Assembly: GCA_018221245.1 (NCBI GenBank) | Contig: JAAOYH010000023.1 | Span: 1 to 10,229 of the forward strand | From: Candidatus Woesearchaeota archaeon | Lineage (GTDB): Archaea; Nanobdellota; Nanobdellia; Woesearchaeales; UBA525 | DNA length: 10,229 nucleotides | Direction of reading: 5' to 3' | Shown here: positions 1 through 6,016 of the stretch, in pieces | How positions within the stretch are numbered: the stretch's first letter is position 1 | How the letters are laid out: every line of letters begins with the position of its first letter | The notes under the pieces: model-generated | What the model was told of the DNA's origin: nothing | The model's database searches: none | The model's input: only the letters and a program-made list of their open reading frames with translations | Made by a program: the position numbers and the translations under genes

Positions 1-140
1 TCACCCACCTTATTGACGAAATCCAGAGCAGTCTTAAAATCTGGAAATGAGAACTCTTTCTCCATCATGCCTGGCTCGATCTTCCAGTCGTCGAGGTCCC
101 TCCTCGCTGCAGCCATCTCGTCCAAAGTAAGTAATGTCAT
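1..140 (-). CDS. Pterin-4a-carbinolamine dehydratase (PCD/DCoH family), 3' part cut by the window edge
   Basis: My own translation of the minus strand from an ATG at 140 gives 46 residues, open at the left edge. They include DDWKIEPG followed by KEFSFPDFKTALDFVNKVG. This is the N-terminal signature of the PCD/DCoH family: a Leu/Asp-rich first helix, a W near residue 20, then a strand and the F-x-D/E-A-x-x-F-V-N-x-V helix. The family dehydrates 4a-hydroxytetrahydropterin during pterin cofactor recycling. Many archaeal members occur without an aromatic amino acid hydroxylase, so the physiological substrate here is uncertain. The catalytic His-rich segment (usually HHP) would lie beyond the edge and cannot be checked. 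There is no clear Shine-Dalgarno. A T7 run and a weak CTTAAG box lie just upstream, so the gene may be co-transcribed with the 50-aa ORF 25 nt upstream. Confidence 0.82.
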   Translation of the reverse strand, partial: MTLLTLDEMAAARRDLDDWKIEPGMMEKEFSFPDFKTALDFVNKVG

Positions 141-165
141 AGAAAAAAAGGAGTGAGTCCTAGAC

Positions 166-318
166 TTAAGACAGTTTCGGCTCAAGCTGTGCTATAATCC
201 TAGCACAAGCCTCCGGATCCTCTGTGAGATACTCACATATCTCCATCAGTTCCGTGTCGGAAGATACCCCGCTGTCTGATATTGATTTCATAACCGCATA
301 CGTGTGCAACCCGCTCAT
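166..318 (-). CDS. Small hypothetical protein, 50 aa
   Basis: Reading from ATG at 318 to TAA at 166-168 gives 50 residues, beginning MSGLHTYAVMKSI and ending ARIIAQLEPKLS. The composition is ordinary and soluble, rich in Glu/Ser, with two Cys (residues 28 and 38). A helical pair is plausible and there is no membrane segment. I do not recognise a family. Support for its being real is a GGTGAT Shine-Dalgarno 3 nt before the ATG, a TATA-like TTTTAAAA about 35 nt upstream that would give a leader of about 10 nt carrying that site, and its fit in the gap before the PCD gene on the same strand. It is short, so a chance ORF cannot be excluded. Confidence 0.6.
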   Translation of the reverse strand: MSGLHTYAVMKSISDSGVSSDTELMEICEYLTEDPEACARIIAQLEPKLS

Positions 319-321
319 GTT

Positions 322-327
322 ATCACC
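322..327 (-). promoter_or_regulatory. Shine-Dalgarno site for the 50-aa ORF
   Basis: On the minus strand the sequence reads GGTGAT, then AAC, then ATG. GGTGAT matches the 5' part of the archaeal GGAGGTGAT consensus. The short spacer suits this part of the anti-Shine-Dalgarno. The same GTGAT plus 3 nt arrangement precedes the start at 9919. Confidence 0.55.
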
Positions 328-349
328 CTGTTACAATCCGCCCAAACTG

Positions 350-357
350 TTTTAAAA
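350..357. promoter_or_regulatory. Palindromic TATA box shared by two divergent genes
   Basis: TTTTAAAA reads the same on both strands. Its centre is 24.5 nt from the ATG at 378 (plus), which predicts a leaderless mRNA. It is 35.5 nt from the ATG at 318 (minus), which predicts a leader of about 10 nt starting just before the GGTGAT site. Purine-rich GGAAAACC on the minus-strand upstream side resembles a BRE. The spacing fits both directions, but there is no experimental evidence. Confidence 0.6.
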
Positions 358-377
358 TAGGTTTTCCAAAATTCAGT

Positions 378-644
378 ATGGTGGAGATACAGATTTCGGG
401 AGAAACTACAGGAGATGGTTGGGAGTTTACAGTAATTGTCCGCGGAAACGTAGAAACGACACATATCGTAACAGTGAGAACAGATTATTATGAGAAACTG
501 ACCAGTGGCAGAATAACTCCTGAAGAATTGGTCAAGAAAAGCTTCGATTTTCTGCTGGAAAGAGAACCGAATACCTCTATCCTATCCAGATTTAACCTGC
601 CCGTGATACAGCATTACTTTCCTGAGTACGAAAAAAGTATCTAG
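378..644 (+). CDS. Conserved hypothetical small protein, 88 aa
   Basis: This is an 88-residue soluble protein. Residues 1-35 look like beta strands (VEIQIS, WEFTVIV, HIVTVRTD). They are followed by YYEKLTSGRITPEELVKKSFDFLLEREP and a C-terminal segment with SILSRFNLPVI and YFPEYE. I recall similar small proteins, with PEELV...SF.FLLEREP...SIL..F.L..I..YFPEYE, in many bacteria and archaea. They have no assigned function, and that recollection is unverified here. There is no Shine-Dalgarno; the start is set by the TATA box centred 24.5 nt upstream. The stop TAG overlaps the stop of the convergent deaminase-family gene in a shared CTAG. Confidence 0.85.
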   Translation: MVEIQISGETTGDGWEFTVIVRGNVETTHIVTVRTDYYEKLTSGRITPEELVKKSFDFLLEREPNTSILSRFNLPVIQHYFPEYEKSI

Positions 645-2290
645 AGATTAGCCAATCTCGCTCGTTTCCCTTCATCAATAATCTTCTGGAGCTCAGAATT
701 CTTTAGGTTTAAAGCAGATGCTAATCTATACAATTCTTTCTGTAACGTCGTCCTGAACTGGGCCTTATCATCAGTGTTAACAGTGACTTTGAGCCCGTGC
801 TCATGAATCATAGAATCTGCAGGATGGCGTTTCATAGTTTCTAGAGTGAGTATCCTCATGTTAGATGTGGGGTTTGATTCAATCACTATTCCAAAGTCTT
901 TCACTTTCTTCGCTATCCTTTTCTGCCAATCCACTAGCTTCTGAACATCCCACTCGTCCATCTCTTCTCCAGAAAAATAACTCTTCAGATTCACGCCAAG
1001 GATACTTGCGTGCCCCAACCTTTTGACCCCGTACCTGTGCGCATCCACGCATATCTCAACGTTTCTCAGAACCCTCTCTATACTCTTGTACTTGTCAAGA
1101 CCTGCAGCTCTCTGTATATCCCCCTCAAAGTACTCGCCAACGTGGGTAGTTATATTCAAACCAAGCTTTGATATTCGCCTTAGATCGGCTTCAGCAGTGT
1201 ATTCATCATCCGCGGACTCATGTATCCCTATGTAATCTATACCCACCACAAATTTCCTGAATAAGTCAGGTTCTTCATGCTTCATACGAACCACTTCTGT
1301 CATGAACCCGTCGATATCACAGTTGTACATGTACAATATTATGATATACTTAAGCTTTACAGGAATGTTTTCCGAGTCCAACTTCTCTTGTGCTGCATTA
1401 AATGATCTCAGACCTTCTACATTTGTTGTATACCTTGCCTCTATGTATGTGATTCCGTGATTATACGATTCAATCCCCATTTGGTAAAGGGCTTCTGTTG
1501 TTCCTTCCTGTTTGGTCATTACACTCCATAGAGGTCTTAATATTGCATCTTTCTTCATGAACCCTGCGAACTCCCTGTGTTCGTACTTGACTTCTATTAA
1601 TTCTTCCAATTCTTTCTGAAGTTTTACCTTTGAATCACCATCCTGGATTCTTTTAACTATCAATCTGAGAGCTTTAGCATCTCTAGGATACATATCAGCT
1701 TCGACTTTTTTTATTCTTTTTTCCAGATATTCAGGTCGTTTCACAGCGAGGTCACAAAGAATACCAAACAGATGTGGTACAGGCACTGTATTGGTGAAAT
1801 GCGCGTGCAGTTCTGAATGCTCCTGTTTAGTAATAGTCTCGACAGTAGATAAAATGTGCAACTCTTTGCCTATACTCTCTTTCAATCTAGAAAGTCCATC
1901 TTGTGAAAGATTTTGACTCACAATTGATTGCTGCTCATTAAGAACATCTCTTAGGTTTTTCCAAAGCTCGTCCTCCTCAAGTTCTCGACGAATATACCTC
2001 AGTATTTTATCTGTCAAATTATCTCCTTGCTCCCTGTTCTTCATTACCTCAACAAGCCTAAAAGTATCCTGTTCTGTAAGAATCTCCTGGTTTAGTAATC
2101 GAATAGTATCGTTTATCGCTTTTCTGGCCTCTGAAGACATACCTGTAACAGATTCAATAGGAAAAACCAACTCCTTCTTAGATCTTGCAGACGCATCAAG
2201 TTTTTTCAGAGCAGAAATCTCTTCTTTGAACATCTTTTCTAGGATATCTGCCTCCTCTTTACTTAGACCGAACCACCTCTTAATGTTCAT
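641..2290 (-). CDS. Adenosine deaminase-family metal-dependent hydrolase with a helical N-terminal extension, 549 aa
   Basis: The C-terminal two thirds carries the adenosine/AMP deaminase TIM-barrel signature. H162-A-H164 is the first metal site. GITYIEARY (279-287) matches the usual G-x-x-Y-x-E-x-R strand. GIDYIGIHES (350-359) matches the GxDxxGxE element. H383-V-G-E386 gives a metal ligand and the catalytic Glu, H427 the catalytic His, and N-T-D507-D508 the metal and base Asp pair, followed by a helix with QKEL. The family hydrolytically deaminates the 6-amino group of adenine nucleosides or nucleotides. Two oddities stand out. About 155 N-terminal residues are charged and helical, absent from classical 340-aa ADA. 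The ribose-binding Asp two residues after HxH in mammalian ADA is Thr166. Substrate is therefore uncertain: adenosine, AMP or a modified purine are all possible. A TATA box at 2312-2319 implies a leaderless mRNA. Its stop overlaps that of the plus-strand 88-aa gene. Confidence 0.85.
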   Translation of the reverse strand: MNIKRWFGLSKEEADILEKMFKEEISALKKLDASARSKKELVFPIESVTGMSSEARKAINDTIRLLNQEILTEQDTFRLVEVMKNREQGDNLTDKILRYIRRELEEDELWKNLRDVLNEQQSIVSQNLSQDGLSRLKESIGKELHILSTVETITKQEHSELHAHFTNTVPVPHLFGILCDLAVKRPEYLEKRIKKVEADMYPRDAKALRLIVKRIQDGDSKVKLQKELEELIEVKYEHREFAGFMKKDAILRPLWSVMTKQEGTTEALYQMGIESYNHGITYIEARYTTNVEGLRSFNAAQEKLDSENIPVKLKYIIILYMYNCDIDGFMTEVVRMKHEEPDLFRKFVVGIDYIGIHESADDEYTAEADLRRISKLGLNITTHVGEYFEGDIQRAAGLDKYKSIERVLRNVEICVDAHRYGVKRLGHASILGVNLKSYFSGEEMDEWDVQKLVDWQKRIAKKVKDFGIVIESNPTSNMRILTLETMKRHPADSMIHEHGLKVTVNTDDKAQFRTTLQKELYRLASALNLKNSELQKIIDEGKRARLANL

Positions 2291-2311
2291 AATAAGAATT
2301 TCGATTCTACA

Positions 2312-2319
2312 TATATAAA
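2312..2319 (-). promoter_or_regulatory. TATA box of the deaminase-family gene
   Basis: The minus strand reads TTTATATA, matching the archaeal consensus. It is centred 25.5 nt upstream of the ATG at 2290, predicting transcription from the A of the start codon. The box begins only about 10 nt beyond the tRNA-Cys 3' end, so the two units can be transcribed separately. Confidence 0.75.
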
Positions 2320-2329
2320 TGTGATTCGA

Positions 2330-2401
2330 AGCGCCCGCCCGGATTCGAACCGGGGAATGGCCGCTCTGCAGGCGGCTGCCTTACCGCTTGGCTACGGGCG
2401 C
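2330..2401 (-). tRNA. tRNA-Cys (anticodon GCA)
   Basis: The 72-nt minus-strand sequence folds as a complete cloverleaf. The acceptor is GCGCCCG/CGGGCGC. The D arm is GCC/GGC with a 9-nt loop containing GG. The anticodon stem GCCGC/GCGGC carries loop CTGCAGA, giving anticodon GCA (codon UGC, and UGU by wobble). There is a 5-nt variable region, and the T arm is CCCGG/CCGGG with TTCGAAT. The discriminator is U73, the universal identity base for tRNA-Cys. CCA is not encoded and I see no intron. The first 21 nt double as the last seven codons of the upstream 89-aa ORF. Confidence 0.96.
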
Positions 2402-2650
2402 GTATTCCCGTGAAAACTTCACATCGTTTATATCGGTTTCGTATCCTTGCAAGATGTCTCCACCAATATGTGCTTCCAGATTTGCTACTACCTCCTTCTG
2501 CATAAAAACATCAATAACAAAATGACCATTAACATAGTTCATATCTGCAATGAATTCAGGAGACTCTATCATAATATGCCTGTACATATCAAGTGCCCTA
2601 TGTCTATTTTTCAAACTAAGTTCCAGACTTATAGAATACATGGGCTTCAT
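2381..2650 (-). CDS. Hypothetical 89-aa protein whose 3' end lies inside tRNA-Cys
   Basis: The start is ATG 2650, with TATA box TTTATAAA centred 25.5 nt upstream (leaderless). The predicted order of elements is strand (YSISLELSL), helix (HRALDMYRHIMIE), two strands (FIADMNYV, GHFVIDVFM), helix (KEVVANLEAHIGG) and a tail. This strand-helix-strand-strand-helix order resembles the KEOPS subunit Pcc1, which takes part in t6A tRNA modification, but the diagnostic Pcc1 residues are not convincing. Treat that only as a possibility. The last six residues (APVAKR) and the stop TAA are encoded by the 5' half of the tRNA-Cys gene, beginning exactly at tRNA nucleotide 1. Cutting a joint transcript at the tRNA 5' end would remove the stop codon. 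Confidence 0.72.
   Translation of the reverse strand: MKPMYSISLELSLKNRHRALDMYRHIMIESPEFIADMNYVNGHFVIDVFMQKEVVANLEAHIGGDILQGYETDINDVKFSREYAPVAKR
2426..2433 (-). promoter_or_regulatory. Possible TATA box for tRNA-Cys, inside the 89-aa ORF
   Basis: The minus strand reads ATATAAAC, centred about 28.5 nt upstream of the mature tRNA 5' G at 2401. With the 25-26 nt spacing seen elsewhere in this window, transcription would start at an A only 2-3 nt before the tRNA. The box falls within codons, so it could be chance A/T richness. Confidence 0.4.
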
Positions 2651-2671
2651 GACGAGAGGAACCTGATTGCG

Positions 2672-2679
2672 TTTATAAA
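2672..2679 (-). promoter_or_regulatory. TATA box of the 89-aa gene
   Basis: TTTATAAA is centred 25.5 nt upstream of the ATG at 2650, predicting a leaderless mRNA. It lies in the 30-nt gap after the small membrane protein gene, so the 89-aa gene has its own promoter rather than depending only on read-through. Confidence 0.7.
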
Positions 2680-2680
2680 G

Positions 2681-2911
2681 CTATTTTCCCCAGCTCCAAT
2701 GGGGCTTCTCACCCGTCTTATAACAAATAACAATCAATAGAGCTATCAATAGGATAAAACTCGCCAAAAATTCTACAGGATTAGATTTATCTACACGGGT
2801 CGAGAGATATATCATGGCAGCAATAAACCCTAATGTAACAATCCAACCCTCCACAGTAATAGGCGTCCAGCCCCACCCAAAACGTCTAGCCTTGAACCAC
2901 TTACGCTCCAA
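2681..2911 (-). CDS. Small two-helix membrane protein, 76 aa
   Basis: A basic, aromatic N-terminus (KWFKARRFGWGWTPITVEGW) is followed by a hydrophobic helix at about residues 22-37, a short polar loop with RVDKSNP, and a second helix at about 46-64. The tail has CYKTGEKPHWSWG. I recall small membrane proteins with a KWF..RR.GWGW.P.T..GW start and CYKTGE...W.WG end as widespread but uncharacterised in uncultivated bacteria and archaea; this was not checked against a database. The start codon is TTG at 2911. It is chosen because the family-like KWF motif follows within four codons and no ATG is available. The gene overlaps the glycosyltransferase 3' end by 11 nt, suggesting translational coupling. 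Confidence 0.8.
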   Translation of the reverse strand: MERKWFKARRFGWGWTPITVEGWIVTLGFIAAMIYLSTRVDKSNPVEFLASFILLIALLIVICYKTGEKPHWSWGK

Positions 2912-3626
2912 GCTTATACCCCGCCATATTGAAAGGCTTGTTTCTTGGATCTCCCCAAGGGAAGTGTAAGTGTAAGCATTTCACAGCACACACAGCTGTA
3001 GGCATCGCACCATGCTTTATTGCATCGCGATAGAACGGAACGTCTTCGGTGCCCTTGACCCTCCTAAACTTGACCTTTTCCACAATATTTCTAGTCACTA
3101 GAGTGCATCCTAGCCCTGCTGCGCCTACTGGAAGAGTCTTATGCTTCAAGACATCTCTAATCCTGTAAGGAGATGCTGTTTTGCCATCGATATCCCTGTA
3201 TATGCACGGTCTGAGCTCCAAATTCTCTCCTAACTGCATAGTGTTCAAGTAAACACCCGTCACAACCTCTTGTTTCACAGCAAGAAGCTTCGCGATCGCG
3301 TTTGTAGGAATTATCACGTCAGAGTCTAGGAAGAATAGTTCAGTATACTCTTTGTGCTCAAGAAAGTAGTCCCTTATCGCCTCTCTGCTTCTCAAAATGT
3401 TGGAATAACGCTCATCCGGGACTATATGAAGGATCGTAGTGCGTTTCTTCGGAAAAGAGGATGAGAGTGCCCTCTCCAGGAGCTTTACATACTCCTTATC
3501 TTCAGAGTTATCCACTACAAGGATGTCGAACGCCTTGAAACTTTGCTTCTGCAGTCCCTGCAAGAGAGGCACAAGCGCATATCTCTCTTTCCTATACGTT
3601 GGTATGCCAACAAGGACTCTTGCCAT
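2901..3626 (-). CDS. Glycosyltransferase, GT-A fold (family 2-like), 241 aa
   Basis: The protein opens with VLVGIPTYRKE, the first nucleotide-binding strand of GT-A enzymes. It continues with DILVVDNSED (34-43) and FFLDSDVIIP with the metal/nucleotide-sugar DxD at D101-S-D103. Then come VVTGVYLN (121-128), a glycine-rich GAAGLGCTLVT stretch (168-178), and GTEDVPFYRDAIKHG (192-206) carrying an E-D pair typical of acceptor-site catalysis. LHLHFPWG (218-225) lies near the C-terminus. There is no transmembrane helix, so it probably acts at the cytoplasmic face on lipid- or protein-linked glycans; donor and acceptor are unknown. The start is fixed because the conserved first strand follows immediately. 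The ATG lies one nucleotide after the discriminator base of tRNA-Arg, and there is no TATA box between them. Confidence 0.87.
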   Translation of the reverse strand: MARVLVGIPTYRKERYALVPLLQGLQKQSFKAFDILVVDNSEDKEYVKLLERALSSSFPKKRTTILHIVPDERYSNILRSREAIRDYFLEHKEYTELFFLDSDVIIPTNAIAKLLAVKQEVVTGVYLNTMQLGENLELRPCIYRDIDGKTASPYRIRDVLKHKTLPVGAAGLGCTLVTRNIVEKVKFRRVKGTEDVPFYRDAIKHGAMPTAVCAVKCLHLHFPWGDPRNKPFNMAGYKLGA

Positions 3627-3627
3627 A

Positions 3628-3702
3628 CGGACCCGAGGGGATTCGAACCCCCGACCTACAGGTTAGAAGCCTGTCGCTCTATCCAAGCTGAGCTACGAGT
3701 CC
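3628..3702 (-). tRNA. tRNA-Arg (anticodon UCU)
   Basis: The 75-nt minus-strand cloverleaf has acceptor GGACTCG/CGGGTCC (one G-U pair). The D arm is GCTC/GAGC with a 10-nt loop. The anticodon stem ACAGG/CCTGT has loop CTTCTAA, giving anticodon TCT (reads AGA). The variable region is 5 nt, and the T arm is GGGGG/CCCCT with TTCGAAT. The discriminator is G73. CCA is not encoded and I see no intron. The glycosyltransferase ATG begins two bases after the discriminator position. Confidence 0.96.
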
Positions 3703-3724
3703 GGTGACAGGGCCTCATGGGGGC

Positions 3725-3736
3725 TTTTAAATATAT
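3725..3736 (-). promoter_or_regulatory. TATA box of the tRNA-Arg / glycosyltransferase unit
   Basis: The minus strand reads ATATATTTAAAA. Depending on which 8-mer binds TBP, the centre lies about 26-30 nt upstream of the tRNA 5' end, so transcription would start at or a few nucleotides before mature nucleotide 1. No other promoter is visible before the glycosyltransferase, so this probably drives the tRNA, the glycosyltransferase and the small membrane protein together. Confidence 0.65.
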
Positions 3737-3744
3737 CGAAGAGG

Positions 3745-3752
3745 ATAAATAA
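3745..3752 (+). promoter_or_regulatory. TATA box of the 259-aa gene
   Basis: ATAAATAA is centred 24.5 nt upstream of the ATG at 3773, predicting a leaderless mRNA. It lies 8 nt from the divergent tRNA-Arg TATA element, so the two promoters sit almost back to back and may interfere with each other. Confidence 0.6.
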
Positions 3753-3772
3753 CCAGCAAGATTCCCAGCAGT

Positions 3773-4552
3773 ATGGGAGACCTCAAAGAGCCCTTATCTT
3801 TTCATGAGGGCGTAAAAAAGTTTGGGAAAAAAACTCAACCCCCTCACTACAGCACAGACATATCTCTTCATCCAGATACTGAAATCCACCTCCAGCCATC
3901 TGTTGCCCACATTAATTTTGAGGTCCCCTCGGTTGAATCCGAAATAGGAGCCCTCAAGTATAAGCACGTGCCAGCTTTCAAGAAACACGCCCAGAAAAGT
4001 AAATTTGCCAGGAATGCAGTCATGGGTGACTATAATGGTGACGACTCTCAACTGATACTATACTTCAATACAGACATGCAATTCAATAATGTTTTTTGGC
4101 GTTTCTTCAACACCACCCAGCCAGATAGCGGGGCGATGCACTCCATATCCGTCCCGTACATCCTGTTCGAAGAATCATTCTGGTATGACCAAGACATGTA
4201 TTCAAAAATGATCGAGAAAAACCCCAGAAATCTACTCGTAGACAAGATTGATAATATTCTTCCGACAATAAATCATCGCTTCGTTGATCTTATTGAAGAT
4301 CTTGATGTCACTTTAGCTGTCAATCAGCCAGATATCCTCGAATCTATGATTATAGACAACAAGAAGGGAAGAATACTCGATTTCGAGACAGATGCTTACT
4401 TTGAGAATGATGATAGTTGTATCCACATCTATATGGATAATTTCGATCCGGATTTCATTAGAGAAATATTAACGCACTTGCCCAAAAATAGGTTAACCAC
4501 AGAAGAGATAGATGAAAGGATGTCTCTAACAGAGGCACTATACAACCTATGA
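3773..4552 (+). CDS. Hypothetical protein, 259 aa, unrecognised
   Basis: I do not recognise a family. The protein is soluble, with no signal peptide or membrane helix. The first 60 residues are Pro/His-rich and probably partly disordered. A central part (90-150) alternates strands and aromatics (LILYFNTDMQF, VFWRFF, SVPYILFEESFWYD). The C-terminal part is acidic with short strand and helix elements (DNILPTINHRFVDLIEDLDV, IHIYMDNFDPDFIREIL). There are no Cys clusters, P-loop or obvious catalytic motif. Codon use and composition resemble the neighbours. The start is supported by a TATA box 24.5 nt upstream. The 3' end overlaps the convergent aminopeptidase gene by 6 nt. Confidence 0.8.
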   Translation: MGDLKEPLSFHEGVKKFGKKTQPPHYSTDISLHPDTEIHLQPSVAHINFEVPSVESEIGALKYKHVPAFKKHAQKSKFARNAVMGDYNGDDSQLILYFNTDMQFNNVFWRFFNTTQPDSGAMHSISVPYILFEESFWYDQDMYSKMIEKNPRNLLVDKIDNILPTINHRFVDLIEDLDVTLAVNQPDILESMIIDNKKGRILDFETDAYFENDDSCIHIYMDNFDPDFIREILTHLPKNRLTTEEIDERMSLTEALYNL

Positions 4553-6016
4553 GCGCAAGAATTCAGTCACTAATCTAACTCCAAATCCTGTGCCACCATC
4601 ACCTTTCCTAGTGAAATAGACGCTTCTAGGATCTGCCCACGCCACGCCAGCAATATCTAGGTGAACCCAAGGAGTATCTCCAACGAACTGTTTCAACAAG
4701 ACTGCACCTGCAATAGTGCCTGCCAGTTTAGGGACGCCCATGTTTTTCATGTCCGCGACGCTAGAATCTATGTCTTTCTCGTACTCCGACCACAATGGGA
4801 GCTGCCAGATACGCTCTCCTGATGAATATCCTGCTTTAAGGAGCTTGTCAATGGACTTTTGGTCTGTTCCTAGCACAGCTGCAGCGACATCCCCCAGTGC
4901 TACTAACGCAGCACCTGTGAGTGTAGCTAAATCTATAATCAAGTCCGGTTTGAAAGTCGTAGCATGATACAATGAGTCTGCCAACACTATCCTTCCTTCA
5001 GCGTCCGTGTTCTGGACCTCTATGGTCTTCCCTGACTTGGTTTTCACAACATCATCAGGCCTATACGCGTCTCCCGAGATTGCATTCTCCGCTAGGCCCA
5101 TGATTCCTATCACTCTTATTGGAAGCTTCAGCCTAGATACTGAACGCATTATTCCCAAAACTGCTGACGCACCCGACATATCAAACTTCATGCCCAGCAT
5201 CGAAGAACTTGGCTTGATACTGAGTCCACCAGTGTCGAAAGTGACGCCTTTACCTACCACTGCGACAGTTCTTTTCGCTCCTTTTGGAGCATATTCCATA
5301 GTCACTAAACGTGGATCGTTGACGGCACCACCTCCAACTGCTAGAATGCCTCCGAAATCCGCTTTCTCCAAACCCTTCTTATCTAGAATCTTGATCTTGA
5401 ACTTCTCCTGCTTGGCAACCTTTGAGGCAGCGTCCGCCATCGCTGCAGGAGTCATCTCTCCAGGCATAGTGTTCTGCAAGTCACGAGCCATATTGACTGA
5501 CTCGGCTATTGAGCGCCCTATATCTGTCCCGTTCTTGGCCGCCACCCCCGTCCTATCAGATACTATCGTTAACGTCTTTGTTCTCTTTATGTCTTCAAGT
5601 TTCAGGGTCTTATACTTGGTGAACTTGTAAAGTGACAAGATAGCTCCTTCCGTTACAGCCTGGGTCGCGGTGGCAGCATCAAGTTCCCTAGGAATCTCTA
5701 TGGCTATGGTTTTGGCTCCTCTTTCCTGCAACATTCTTGCAGACATGCCTGCAGCTTTTCGCATCTTGCCATACGACACACCTGTTTTTGGGCCAAGACC
5801 TACAATCACAGCAAACCGCGGAGAATCTCGCTGTACATGAAGAACTGTCTCCTCTGGCTTACCTGAGAACTCATTCCGGTCCCTCGCCACCGCGACCGCC
5901 TTTTGAAATTTCTCGTCGAACTTCTGCTCAACAGGAGAACGATCCGCGTACGTGAAAAGGATTATCGCGTCGTGCTTTCCCGCAAAAATATCTTGTGTGC
6001 TGAATGAGGTTTCCAT
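4547..6016 (-). CDS. pepA: Leucyl aminopeptidase, peptidase family M17 (cytosolic aminopeptidase)
   Basis: This is a 489-aa protein, near the usual 480-505 of M17. The N-terminal macro-like domain (1-150) is followed by the catalytic domain. Counting from ATG 6016, the two-metal ligands and catalytic residues sit at the canonical spacing of E. coli PepA: K256, D261, K268, D279, D338, E340 and R342. These include the family signature NTDAEGR. The enzyme releases N-terminal residues, often Leu, from peptides and is normally a hexamer in the cytoplasm, finishing protein turnover. I prefer ATG 6016 to the TTG one codon upstream at 6019, because ATG follows the thioredoxin reductase stop in TGATG, a one-base overlap that indicates coupled translation. 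No separate promoter is visible. The 3' end overlaps the convergent 259-aa gene. Confidence 0.95.
   Translation of the reverse strand: METSFSTQDIFAGKHDAIILFTYADRSPVEQKFDEKFQKAVAVARDRNEFSGKPEETVLHVQRDSPRFAVIVGLGPKTGVSYGKMRKAAGMSARMLQERGAKTIAIEIPRELDAATATQAVTEGAILSLYKFTKYKTLKLEDIKRTKTLTIVSDRTGVAAKNGTDIGRSIAESVNMARDLQNTMPGEMTPAAMADAASKVAKQEKFKIKILDKKGLEKADFGGILAVGGGAVNDPRLVTMEYAPKGAKRTVAVVGKGVTFDTGGLSIKPSSSMLGMKFDMSGASAVLGIMRSVSRLKLPIRVIGIMGLAENAISGDAYRPDDVVKTKSGKTIEVQNTDAEGRIVLADSLYHATTFKPDLIIDLATLTGAALVALGDVAAAVLGTDQKSIDKLLKAGYSSGERIWQLPLWSEYEKDIDSSVADMKNMGVPKLAGTIAGAVLLKQFVGDTPWVHLDIAGVAWADPRSVYFTRKGDGGTGFGVRLVTEFLRS

Noticed and set aside
2381..2650. Assignment of the 89-aa protein as KEOPS subunit Pcc1
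   Set aside because: The order of secondary structure fits, but the conserved helix-2 pattern (A-L-R-A-x-x-N-S-Y-L) is absent. Kept only as a possibility.
2447..2740. Plus-strand ORF of 97 aa across the 89-aa gene and the small membrane gene
   Set aside because: It crosses the promoter and two minus-strand genes, and has no TATA box at -25 and no ribosome binding site. The minus-strand reading has a well-placed promoter and a better protein.
5007..5630. Long plus-strand ORF (207 aa) inside the aminopeptidase gene
   Set aside because: It lies opposite the M17 catalytic domain, whose ligands are all conserved on the minus strand. The plus-strand product has no recognisable pattern or start signals.
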